A stretch of 64,000 nt of DNA from Corythucha ciliata (taxonomy: Eukaryota > Arthropoda > Insecta > Hemiptera > Tingidae). The notes beneath the pieces were generated by a model, which saw nothing but the letters and a program-made list of their open reading frames with translations, had not been told where the DNA came from and ran no database searches. Made by a program: the position numbers and the translations under genes. The DNA is taken from contig CM075941.1 of the NCBI GenBank assembly GCA_038030265.1, forward strand, positions 44,640,164 to 44,704,163. The letters are read 5' to 3'. Positions 10,900-21,200 of the stretch are shown one piece after another (positions within the stretch are counted from its first letter, which is position 1; every line of letters starts with the position of its first letter).

Positions 10900-11237
10900 T
10901 CGACCAAACCAAAAATGCACTAACCACAAAATGCCTCAACCACAAAATACTCAAACCACAAAATGCCCCAATAACCTCTAAATGCTCCAACCTCAAAATG
11001 CATGCACAAAATGCTCTAACCACACGCAATGTGCTCCAACCACAAAATGCTCAAACCACGAATTTCGGCAACCACAAAATGTTTTAACCACAAAATTCTC
11101 CAACCACGATATGTGCTCTAATCACAAAGTGCTCTAAACACAAAATGCTCTAACCACAAAATTCTCTAACCTCAAAATGATGTAGTTACAAAACGCTCAA
11201 ACCACAAAATGCTCTAACCACAATGTGCTCAAACCAC
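10900..11237. repeat. 16-nt minisatellite (family C) core array
   Basis: About twenty units close to CCACAAAATGCTCTAA. The array resumes at 11458 after the solo LTR; a few more units are at 13440-13460. The reverse complement fills the core of copy 2. Confidence 0.85.
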
Positions 11238-11457
11238 TGTAATAAATAGAAAGAAAGAGGGAGGGGGCTAGGAGAGTGGGAGTTGGGGTGGGCCACCTGT
11301 TGAGAGACACGGGAGAGGCAGTCAAAAAAGTAGAGTCCTCGAGTTGAGTTTGAGTTTTATAGCCAATGGGCGGTCGAGTGAAATAAAGTGTTGAGTTTTA
11401 AGTATTTCTGGTTGATTGTTTTAATTATTCGAAATTAACCACTCGGTTTTCCCTACA
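11238..11457. repeat. Solo LTR (220 bp) inserted in the family C array
   Basis: It starts TGTAATAAATAG and ends TTCCCTACA (inverted TGTA/TACA ends). The host array motif CCAC is duplicated on both sides (11234-11237 and 11458-11461), a 4-bp target duplication. A poly(A) signal AATAAA lies near 11381. The sequence differs from the LTR at 2345-2566, so it is another family. Confidence 0.8.
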
Positions 11458-11689
11458 CCACAAAATGCTCCAACCACAAACCCCAAAACACGCACAAAAA
11501 CGTTCCTTGAACGTTCACCGAACGTTAAAGATAACGTTAAATCGTCCCTTGAACAGAGCCGTTTCTAGCTCTCGCGGGGCTCCTAGGCGAGAACTATCGG
11601 GGGGCCCCCAAGCAGCAGGTGGAGGCGTGGATTCAGGTTTTGCTTAAAAGGCAGGGGTTTCAGAAATTGCATGCTTTGTTCTACAACAA

Positions 11690-12210
11690 ACTGGCTTGAT
11701 AGCCACTCGCATCCTTCAAATAGCTAAACTAGGTATTCCCACAAAAAACCGGCTAAGCTGACTACAGTCGCACAAAAAAATGAAGATTTTCGCGTCTTAA
11801 AAATGACTAAACTTACTATTTACGACCTAAAAATAGCAAAACTGGCGATTGTCGCTCTAATAGTAGCCAAACTAACTTCTCGTGCCTTATAAATTGCTAG
11901 ACTTACGATTCAGAAAATACCTGAAAAGTACGACATGATTCGCGCCCTAAAAATGGGTAAATCGACCATTCGCGCACGAAAAGTGGTCTTGGGTTTCTGG
12001 ATACTTGGCGTCCGAAAAACAGCTGAATTGGCTCCACGCACTCTAAAAATGGCTAAAAACTGACGATTCGCGCCCTAAAAATGTCTATACAGATGACTCC
12101 CGCCATGAAAAGGGCAAAAGCGCGCCAATAATGGTCAAAACTGAGCACTCCCGCCTTTAGTTCGCCCCCGAAAAATTGCAAAAATTAACTCTATACGCCC
12201 TAAAAATAGA
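11690..12210. repeat. Degenerate 30-nt minisatellite (family D)
   Basis: Units of the type CCTAAAAATGGCTAAACTGA plus CGATTCGCG lie inside inverted-repeat element copy 1. Confidence 0.7.
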
Positions 12211-12719
12211 TTCGGGCCCTAAAAGTATCGACACCGGTTGTGTTTTATTCGCTTGCTCGTTTGAAAATAATGGCGGTGCTGAAACCGCGGTCACGATAGT
12301 TCAAATAAAACAAGTGGGAGAAGATTTTTCATTTCTTTGCCTTCATTATGAAAGTTCTTCAACCCCAAGACTGTTACAACGTACAATAAGATCCAAAAAG
12401 CCCCCCCCAAAACAGACTAAACTGTCTGTTCGGCTCTGTAGGCGTCAAAAGTGCCCCAAATAAGCGGCTGAAACGAAGGACATGGACGGGGAATGTTCAC
12501 AAACTTGGCCGGGACACGATCAGTTTAATCGAAAGTGGAACATTGTCGAACTGCAGAGGCAGACTGCAAGCACAGTAAGAGTGGCCTCCATATTGAGACA
12601 CGTCGTTCCTGGGGCCGAAGTTGAAACACACGTTCAAGTTTCGTACCGAGAGATCCTTCAAGTTCCGAATTTATTGGACTTAGCTCTTTAAAATAGCGAT
12701 GAGGGGGGGGGGGTCCGTC

Positions 12720-13200
12720 TCTATTGAATAAACAAGTTCGGCTCTTTCAAATATCAATTTCGAGGGTTTGGCTTAACCGACAAGCCAATTTCGTAATTAT
12801 GTCTTCTTCAAAAGACAATTTCGCGAGGTTTCCCTCATTCGAAAAAGTAATTTCGCGGGATCTTTAAAAATCGAATTTCCATTGTTGGCCCCTTTAAAGC
12901 GTCAATTGGGCTGATTTCTCTTCTTTTAAAACCGACGGTTTGGTCCACTTTAGCAACCAAATTTCTTGGATTAGGCTATTTAAAATGGGAATACGCGCCA
13001 ATTTTACTTTCACATGTTTGGATTTCAAGACCGCCATTTTGTGGATAAGGCGCCTTCAAAGTCAATTTCGCGGATTTTCATGGTTGGAAAATCCAATTTC
13101 GCGGGGCTGAATTCTTCAAAACCCAAATTTCCCGGATTTTCTCTTTATTAAAAATCATTAATTTCTGGACTTGGGCATTTTAGAACACGATTTTTAATCT
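12720..13200. repeat. Degenerate ~30-nt minisatellite (family E)
   Basis: Units of the type CAATTTCGCGGATTTGGCTC followed by TTTCAAAAAC recur. The family is also seen at 21050-21240, 45880-46460 and 47740-48190. Confidence 0.6.
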
Positions 13201-13626
13201 TTTCAACAGAAGTGCCTCAAAATTGTAAAAATTAAGCCGATTGTAACTCCTGAACGATTGTTTTGTAATAATTTTTATTCCAAGCCTGGAGCCCCCCCCC
13301 CCCATGGGTCAGAGCTCCTAGGCGGTCGCCTACACCCTAAAAACGGCCCTGCCCTTGAACGTTCGGTTTCATGTAGAAACGAACGTTCGAATTACGTCAA
13401 AAGTTCGCACATGGGGAACCATGGTAGGTTTGCAATATAAAACGATCTAACCACAAAAGCTCGCCGTAAGCTGCAACCCCAAGTAGCAAGACGCGCACCT
13501 TCATTCGAAGAATAAAATTATAGGTAATACGCCCGTTTCAAATTTTGTTCTTTTTCAGAAATGTAGAGCAGAACCTGGGACGAATTGCGTCCCAGGATGA
13601 CCTTGCCCGGGACGGTTGGCAACCCT

Positions 13627-14225
13627 AATGGTCACATTTGGGATGAATTCGTCAGTTTTATGGATAAATCGTCAATTTTCAAGGCAGAATCTTCCATGAT
13701 TTTGGCACAAAATCATCCGTTTTGTAGAAAACTTCATTTACAGTATGACATTGTCAGTTTTGGAGTAAAATATCTAATTTGGGGGAATCTTCGTTTCGGG
13801 TGTAAAAAATTCATTTTTTGAATGAAACAAAACAGTTTTAGGTTAAAATCGCCAGTTTTGTATTGAAATCTTCTGTTTGGAGGGGGGGGGGACACACCAG
13901 CATTTGGCGACAAATCGTACGTTGTTTGAGTAAAATCGCGACTTGAGGGATAAAAATCGACGCCGGTAAGATCATTCGTTTTTCATCAGTTTGTGTTAAG
14001 CCCACCAGTTTTAGAGTGAAATCGTCAATTTTGGGGTAAAGCCTGGGTTTTAAAATCGCCAGTTGTGCAGTGAAATTAAGTTTTGGGGTAACACAGGGGT
14101 GGCTTCGGCGTAAAATCGTCCGTTTTGTAAAGTAAAATATTGAGTTATAGAATGAAATCTTCAGTTTTGGGTTAAAAAACGACAGTTTTAAGTTATAAAA
14201 TGTCGGATTTTTACGTCTCTCAGAC
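13627..14225. repeat. Degenerate ~20-nt minisatellite (family B), right block
   Basis: Continuation of the array at 10080-10822 beyond the inverted-repeat element. A 129-codon minus-strand frame across it (13838-14227) is a by-product of the period. Confidence 0.7.
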
Positions 14226-14771
14226 AAGACGTCGATGAAAAGTCGGTCTCCCAGTATATGAGTGTCAAGCCTTTCCTACAAAGTATAGATTTCCGGGGAA
14301 GAGTTTTACAGGTTTAATGAACTACGAGTTCTTTTACTGGGGTCTCTAGAACATGCGACACATTGTCTGCCCACCGCTTGATCAAGGGCTGGCTACGCCC
14401 CTGACCTTATCAATATTTTGGGGTTTCTCCACACGAGGAATCCCGAAAATTGAGACTAATTTTAAAGAGTCCGTTTTTAAAAACCATCAGCACGAACTTT
14501 CCCACGAACAGCCCTGAAGTCCAAGTAAGTGATTTTGATGATTTTTTTGCCCAAGTGACCTCGAATCCAAGGAAGGGGCCATGGCCACTGTGGTTGTCGA
14601 ACTAATGAAGCGGCCCCACAAGCCCTCCACTTGGCGCCTCTCGTCAGAGCCAAATTTTATCATATTTCGGGCACAGTGCAGTATGTAGGGTCAATATATA
14701 AATCCTTAACGATAAATATACTTTTTTTGAAGGAAATTAGTTCAAGAAAAAGATGGAAAATGGACTTAAGT
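14226..14771. other. 3' flank of PSMD3, no gene recognised
   Basis: It contains degraded repeat sequence, including CAAGGGCTGGCTACGCCCCT at 14384, a motif seen in other dispersed copies. No canonical AATAAA was seen on the minus strand close to the PSMD3 stop. Confidence 0.4.
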
Positions 14772-16480
14772 CTACGGGAATACATCGTCATCCTCGTCGG
14801 CCATTTCTTTAGCCAGCTCCAAATCTTGTTGCTCGCGTTCACGGCGTTCTTCAGCCGACTCCAAGTCCTTGCCATAAGACTTGGGCGGGTAGCGCATTGC
14901 CTTAACACTCTGATTGTGAAGGTCCAAACAGAAGGCGATACGCTGGTGAAAGGCGAGCTGAGGCTCGCGCGTACAATAAATATCGGTCACCTCTTTACTG
15001 GCCATATAGCCGTGCTCGGGGTCAAGGGTCGCTTCGATGACACCGTCGCGAATCGCTTTTGCCACAATGAATTCGGCGTCTTCAGGGGAGTCGAGACAGA
15101 GTTTTTTGGCGATGTCAGCGGGCGTGATACGCGAATAGGAGAGACCGATACAGCGAATGGCGGTTTTGATGACGTTGTGACGTAGGCGAAGGATGAGGGT
15201 GAACGTGTGATCGGAGCGAAATTGATCGCCGTAAGTGTCCAGGACTTGTCCGAATTTTTGGAGATGTCCAGTGCGGACGGCCTGCGTCAGTTGAAGATAG
15301 GGGGCGAGTGAGCGGCGTAGTGGAGCCTGACGGAAAATTTGACGATCCGGTATGTCACCGAGAAGGAGTTCAACGGTGACGGCTAACTTTTGAGCGGTTT
15401 GCCGGAAACCAACGGCAGCATGTTGCGGGGCTTTTCTCAGGGCTTGCACAAGGTGTTTATGAGCTTCCGAGTACTCTAGCCTCGCTGCTTTGATCCTTCC
15501 TGAAATACTCAGCGTCAGTCGATTCGAGCGACATTTTTATACAAATCTTAAGGCCTCGCCACACAGACTAGTCAGCGCTCTGTGTCGAGAGACCAATAAC
15601 ATACCCAAATAGTAAAGAAATCGAGCCCATTCATGGTTACTAGCTGTTTCAGGATAGACAGACTTAGAAACCAGTTTGTCCGCCTGATCGTACAAGTTAT
15701 AATGAAGATAGTTGCGCAGTAAGCAATTAATCAAAACGGCCTGTCCTTCAAAATCGTTACGAAGCGTGGCCGTTCTAAGTCGCGAATGCAAATACCTTCA
15801 CAAAAAAACGGTAAAATTATGAGCGAAAAATACAAGCTTCACTACGCTAAAATACCCTCGAATTTTTTCCAGTTGATTCGTTAACTCATAAGCCCTCGAA
15901 TGGTAAAAGTAGCATTTAGCCGCGATAAGATCCGACGTCCTTCTGTTTTGACCAGACAATTTTCCCATGAGAATGTCCGAACACTTGACGGCGTCCACAA
16001 ACTTCCCTGAATCGAGCAATTTGACCAAGATCAACAGGTGAAGATAAGCGTCGACTTCAGGCATCAAAGGGTTGGACGACGTCTTGGTGCTTCGCATTCT
16101 TTGCTTTTCAACTGGGACGCCGTCCGTCTCCATGGGCTCGTCTATGAAGCCGATGAGAGTGTCTCTTTCAGCGACTGAATGCGTGTAGAAACCGTTGACC
16201 AGACCTCGGAGAACGATTGGATTCAACTTACGCCGAGTGTTCGGCAGAGCCCTACAGTAAATTTGCGTACAATTGCAACATAATTTGAATGTCCAATAAT
16301 TTACCTCAAAACCCTAAGAATAAAACGGGGTTCCTTGACGTTGACGGCTTTCTCGATCTGCCTGACGTGTTCCCTTATTTCCAGGATACTTATCGGATCG
16401 CCCGACACCTCCGGCTCAGCCGCTGGACTGTCGGCATTTTTCATCTCAACGTCCGCTGTTTCTTGCACCGTCGCCGTCAT
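14772..16480 (-). CDS. PSMD3: 26S proteasome regulatory subunit Rpn3/PSMD3 (four exons)
   Basis: Exons (minus): 16305-16480, 15856-16251, 15605-15795 and 14772-15499. Introns are 53, 60 and 105 bp, all GT-AG with matching phases, giving 496 aa. The family pattern runs throughout: [20 protein letters not shown] (exon 1), [11 protein letters not shown] and [14 protein letters not shown] (exon 2), [13 protein letters not shown] and [20 protein letters not shown] (exon 3), [13 protein letters not shown], the PCI domain with [20 protein letters not shown], and the C-terminus [20 protein letters not shown] ending DDDVFP. Rpn3 is a structural subunit of the proteasome lid that supports Rpn11 deubiquitination. 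The protein is somewhat shorter than vertebrate PSMD3, mainly through a shorter N-terminus. Nothing looks broken. The next gene upstream on this strand is SSR2, 467 bp away. Confidence 0.97.
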
Positions 16481-16947
16481 AATTCAAAGTGAATTGACCA
16501 AAATTAAGTTTAAACGCTTGATTATCTAAAAAAGTGCTGATTCCTTGTGTTAAGCGAGACTCCACTGCGACAGGTTACATTGCTCGCGTTTTTATGCGCC
16601 CGATTTTAGCGCCATCTACCACGTTTTTCAATCTTTTCGACTTTTTTGGGTCGTTGAAATTAACGGACATGAACAGCCACTGCGAATTCGGCGATATTTA
16701 CACTATCACTACGACGAGGGCTTGAGTAGAGTTTGGCCCATCAGGTCTGACCAGAGTTCGGTTCAGCCGAACTGTGTTTCGGAGTGGGTGTCAAGCACAT
16801 CTCGGCCAGCGGGGGGTAAGAGGCCTAAAGCCATTTCCACGAGCGCAATGCGTGACTTGGGCAGCATGCCGCCTCTGCTTTGCAGAACCTCAAACTTATT
16901 CTAGAGGTCTCACTTAAATCAACGATAAAACGTGTATTAACAGACTT
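16481..16947. other. Intergenic region between SSR2 and PSMD3
   Basis: It must hold the PSMD3 promoter and the SSR2 3' UTR. The sequence is mostly unique, without arrays. No specific site could be assigned. Confidence 0.5.
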
Positions 16948-17583
16948 TCAACTTTTCATAGCCCTGTCTCTCATTTTCTTAACATTCATCAAATTCTCAT
17001 GTCGGCTCTTGCTCTTCCACCAAAGCCAGACAGGAACGGCCAACGAAGGACACGACATGAGACCAAAGGTCAACCAATCCAAAACGCGAGTCGACGACGT
17101 CCTTTTATAGTCGGCCAATGCAAGGACGCGCACAAGACCCGGTTCACTGCTCGCCACTTCATATTCCTCCGCCTCAACGTCACAACTGGAGTAACGAACG
17201 CGGGCGGCGGTCAAATTGAAAAGGCCGGCCGTCGTCGGTCGAAGGACAACAGCGTGAGACACGTTCGTATTGGGCGCGATGCGACGAATGCCGATGTCCA
17301 ATTGACCGGCGAGACGTTGGAAGCCGGCGGTGGCAGGAACGGTGTCACTCAGAGTGACATTGACGGCCGGTTGGGTTCCAACGTTGTACAGTGTGTACTG
17401 TACGACGAGATCCATCGACTGAACGATTCGTTTGTTCATTACATGTTTGGATACGAGGAGTCTGGCTCTGGGAGTGGGGGGAGGATTGTCGGCGTGGTCG
17501 GCCTTAGAAAAGGCGATGGTTAAAAAAATAAAATTGAGGATTACACTCATTATACCACAAGAAGAAACAGTTGGGAACGACAT
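16948..17583 (-). CDS. SSR2: Translocon-associated protein subunit beta (TRAP-beta)
   Basis: A single-exon frame of 211 aa; the second Met (17550, residue 12) begins a good signal peptide and is an equally likely start. A hydrophobic leader (IMSVILNFIFLTIAFSKA) is followed by the lumenal TRAP-beta domain with RARLLVSKHVMNKR, QYTLYNVGTQPAVNVTLSD and the conserved NVSHAVVLRP containing an N-glycosylation sequon. Near the C-terminus a membrane segment (LDWLTFGLMSCPSLAVPVWL) precedes a basic cytosolic tail (KSKSRHENL). TRAP associates with Sec61 and assists translocation into the ER. The lack of introns is notable beside intron-rich neighbours; the frame is intact. Identification rests on remembered family sequence and is strong. 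Confidence 0.95.
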   Translation of the reverse strand: MSFPTVSSCGIMSVILNFIFLTIAFSKADHADNPPPTPRARLLVSKHVMNKRIVQSMDLVVQYTLYNVGTQPAVNVTLSDTVPATAGFQRLAGQLDIGIRRIAPNTNVSHAVVLRPTTAGLFNLTAARVRYSSCDVEAEEYEVASSEPGLVRVLALADYKRTSSTRVLDWLTFGLMSCPSLAVPVWLWWKSKSRHENLMNVKKMRDRAMKS

Positions 17584-18286
17584 ACGGAACTCAGGCGATA
17601 ATGATCAAAACATGTGAGACAAAGACAACAGTGCACGAGTCGGCCCCGCTGGAAATATTAGTGAAGGTCAACCCCCCTCACCATTAATCTAAAAAATATC
17701 GACTAAATTAAAAACTCGCTTCGATTTTTAATGTAAGAAGCCCGTACAAATGTTAAGTTGTTCGCATTGTTGAAATACCATTCCCCCCTCGACTCCCTTC
17801 AACAAATCTACAACAAGAGGTGCATATAACTATATTTTTAGCCCCTGAGTCCACGTGCACAAGCTCTATGCATGCGTTCTGTGGAGCCTATTCAATCAAA
17901 TAAATGAAGCATAGGCTCCATAGAGGCACAGACACAATAGCATATGACCGATCACAAGAACTATGCAAGAGGCCTGTTGAGTCTAAGCATCCCCATATGT
18001 AACAACCACGTGTCTTGGCCTCTTACGATGATTTTGTACACTTCAAAGGACCCCGTGCATAGAGCTTGTGAACGGGCCTTTACTCCATTGACTCTACACC
18101 TCTAAATTTCACGTTGAACGAACATAACCTCGAAATTCTTTAAAGGAAACAAACGACAATAGAACAGAGTTGAGATCGTCATCCCTCTTTGCAAAATTAA
18201 ACTTATTAATTAAAGACAGTCATTTTTTTTTTCATTAAAATTACTTATTTTTGACTAATAATTTCATTTTTGTGACCAGAGGAAAC
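17584..18286. other. Intergenic region SSR2 upstream / taxilin 3' flank
   Basis: It contains the inverted-repeat element at 17858-18070, and otherwise AT-rich unique sequence expected to include the SSR2 promoter and taxilin 3' UTR. AATTAATAAG on the minus strand near 18205 may serve as a polyadenylation signal. Confidence 0.45.
17858..18070. mobile_element. Small inverted-repeat (MITE-like) element
   Basis: CACAAGCTCTATGCA at 17858-17872 is exactly complementary to 18056-18070. Inside, TGGAGCCTAT (17882) and ATAGGCTCCA (17911) form a second hairpin. No ORF. The boundaries beyond the 15-bp arms are uncertain. Confidence 0.55.
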
Positions 18287-21200
18287 CTATTTCTTGTGTT
18301 TTTTACGACCTTTGGTATTTTTCTTAGGAAGTGAAGTAGAATCTAACTGTTGAGTCGTTACCTCTTTGTCCGGAGACTCGGCAGTGTGATTTGTCGTGAC
18401 TTGAACTTCGGCCGTTGCTGTCTCTTCCTCCGACGAGATGACCCGTTGACCGTTGACTTTAGCCTCCTTGTCAGCGTCGTTCGACTGCGATTCGGTCGGC
18501 AGGGGCGACGATGACGACTGACTACTACTGGCAGCGGCCAACTGACGTGGACAGGGAACGTCATCGTCATTTGTCACCGCCACGGACAATTGACGATCTA
18601 CTTCTTCGGTGAGTCTATCAACGGTGCCATCCTGTTCGTTGGCATTTGACTCACCGGCGTTCTCTGTACAAAAATTGGAAATGTTCAACAATAATCCAGA
18701 TACTGCAGATACTCAAGACCTCCTAGAAACTCACTTCGCAAAGACACGCACTGAGCTTGAAGACTACGGCAGAGATTCTGAAGTGCAACTAACTTCCTGT
18801 CAGCTACAGCGGCGTTTTGGTCCGATTTTAATTTCTCCTCGGTCATTTGAAGTAGCGTTCGATGAGCGGTTTCGTACCGCCCCTTCCACTGTCCCGCCTC
18901 TTTCTCCAGTTTTCGTATTTGTTTCGACATCTAAAAATCAAACAATTAAAATGAAGAGAAAATTTATCGGTGAATATCAATTCACAAGCAGTCTCACCCG
19001 CTCCATTTCTTGCTTAAAGCCGTTGATGGCCTCACCACTTTGAGTAAGAGCTTTGTGGAACTCGTCATACTTCTCATTGTACATTTCTAGTTGAGAGCGG
19101 AGCGTTCCTTCGGCAATTTTGGTTTCAGCCAGTATGGCCTGACAGTTATTCAGCTCCTGAAAGGGATGAAAATAGACAAAAATTCCATTGGGTTTAATCA
19201 CTCAAATAAAGCCCATTTCACAGGATTTTCGTCCTAAAAAAACTACTTTCTCGGGGTTGACCCGTTCAAAAAAGCAGGACCACTAGTTATAGGCCCTTCC
19301 GATACCAAAATTTCACGGATTTGACACGCTCGCAGAACCCAATTTGGCCGTTATGACTAATGTAAATAAACATATTTAGGGTTGCCACCGGCCCGGTATA
19401 CCCGGGACAGTCCCGGTTTGGCTAATTTTGTCCTGTGTCCTGGGCAAGGTCATCTCGGGACGCAATTTGTCGCGGATTCTCCTCCACATTTCTATTAAAA
19501 AAAATTGACATTGGGCATATAATAATTTTATTCTTGAAATGAAGATGAGCGCGAACCCGGCCTGATACATGAAGAGAGAATAATTAATGAAAATTGTCCT
19601 ATTCGTTTGATCACCCGTTTTTGTATTTTACACCTTTCAGACACTAACTTTTTTTTAAACTGAACGGAATTTTATAAACTGTCGGATGTTTCTGTGGTTC
19701 ACTCTTTCTATGGTTAGACTTTTTGTGGTCAGGGCTTTTCAAGGTTAGAGCAAGGTTACAAGCTTTTATTTGTGGTTAGTAAATTTGTAGTTAGAGGTTT
19801 TTCTGGTTAGAGCATGTTCGGGTTAGAGCATTTTGTGGTCAAGTGCTTTCTGTGGCTGAGTGTTTCTTGTAGTAAGAGCTTTTTGTGGTTAGGGCATTTT
19901 TATTTTTTGGTTAGAGGTTTTGTGGTAAGTGCATTTTGTGGTCGAGCGCATTGTGGTTAGTGCTTTTTTGAGGTTTTTGTGGTTAGAGCATTTTGTGTTT
20001 GGAGCATATTGTGGTTAGAGAATTTTGTGGTTAGAGCATGTTGGGGTTACAGCATTCTGTGGTTTGAGCATTTTGAGGTCAAGTGCTTTCTGTGGCTGAG
20101 TGTTTCTTGTAGTAAGAGCTTTTTGTGGTTAGGACAATTTTATTTTTTGGTTAGGGGTTTTGTGGTTAGTGCTTTTTTGAGGTTTTTGTGGTTAGTGCAT
20201 TTTTGGTTGGTTGTTTTTGTGGTTAGAGCATTTTGTGGCTGGAACGCTTTATGGTTAGAGGTTTTTTGTGGTTAGAAAATTTTGTGGTTAGAGCATTTTG
20301 TGGTTGGAGCGTTTTGTTGTTTAGACATTTTAAGGTTGTTGTTTCCTGTGGTCCAAGCTTATTGCGGTTTATTTATTTTGTGATTAGAGCAGGTTTGGGT
20401 TAGATCATATTGTGGTTAGAGCATTTTGTGGTTGGAGAAATTTGTGGTTAGAGCATTTTGTGGTTGGAGAAATTTGTGGTTAGAGCATTTTGTGGTTGGA
20501 GAAATTTGTGGTTAGAGCATTTTGTGGTCATGTGCTTTCGGCATTTTGGTCTTTTAGGAGTTCAAAGTTTTTGTGGTTCAATTTATTTGTGATTTTTTGG
20601 TTACAGTATTTTGAGCTCAGTACATTTTGCGATCTTGTTGTTTGAGCTTTTCGTGGATAGAGGACTTTGTGGTTAGTGCTTTTTGTGGATAGAGATTTTT
20701 AGGCTAGAACTTCATTTTATTTAAAGCTTTTTGTTGTTTTATGATTTTTGGCGTTCATATTTTTGTAGCTCAGTTTTTTCACGGTAAAACATTTATGTGG
20801 TTACATCTTTTTGGCGTTACAACTTTCTGAGGTTGAATCTTTTATGGGTTCACGATTTTTATAGTGGTTCAATGTTTTTGTAGTTAGAGCTTCTTTTGGT
20901 TATATTTGTTCGACCTCAAGCACGACCTTCACTAGTTCCCTGTATGTATGACGAGACCTCACAAGTCGAGTATCCAGAGAGATTTTTGACTTTGAAACTT
21001 TTGTCCCGATTTCGAGTTGGCAACCCTAACCATATTTCATCATATTGAGGTCTTTGTGAAAGAAATTTGTCGGTTTCGCACTTTTCAAAACCTAATTTTG
21101 CGGATATGGCACGTTAGAAACCAATTTCACGGGGTTGGTATCTCTCAAAAAGCAAATTTTACGCGGCTCCTCTCCAAAAAGATTGGTCAAAATGACCAAT

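Larger units (their letters stand above)
10823..13626. mobile_element. Inverted-repeat element with minisatellite core, copy 1 (2.8 kb)
   Basis: The ends AGGGTTGCCAAC (10823-10834) and GTTGGCAACCCT (13615-13626) are exact complements. The left subterminal part (GGGACAAAAGTTTCAGAG) and right subterminal part (GAAATGTAGAGCAGAACC, then GGGACG) match copy 2 at 19378-21027 in opposite orientation. The core starts with a 16-nt repeat array (family C, 10900-11237), then a solo LTR, then family D and E arrays that may be later insertions. There is no transposase ORF, so it is non-autonomous if mobile. It sits inside a family B array. Target duplication is ambiguous: TA at both ends, or ACATTT a few bases beyond the right end. 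Confidence 0.75.

Noticed and set aside
10900..11237. Regularly spaced repeats considered as a CRISPR array
   Set aside because: Units are directly adjacent 16-mers with no unique spacers, in a metazoan genome.
13838..14227. 129-codon minus-strand ORF
   Set aside because: It lies wholly in a family B array; the repeating NPKL/FYN-type residues follow the DNA period.
14631..15185. 184-codon plus-strand ORF
   Set aside because: Antisense shadow of the last PSMD3 exon, which is conserved on the minus strand.
16999..17523. 174-codon plus-strand ORF
   Set aside because: Antisense shadow of SSR2.
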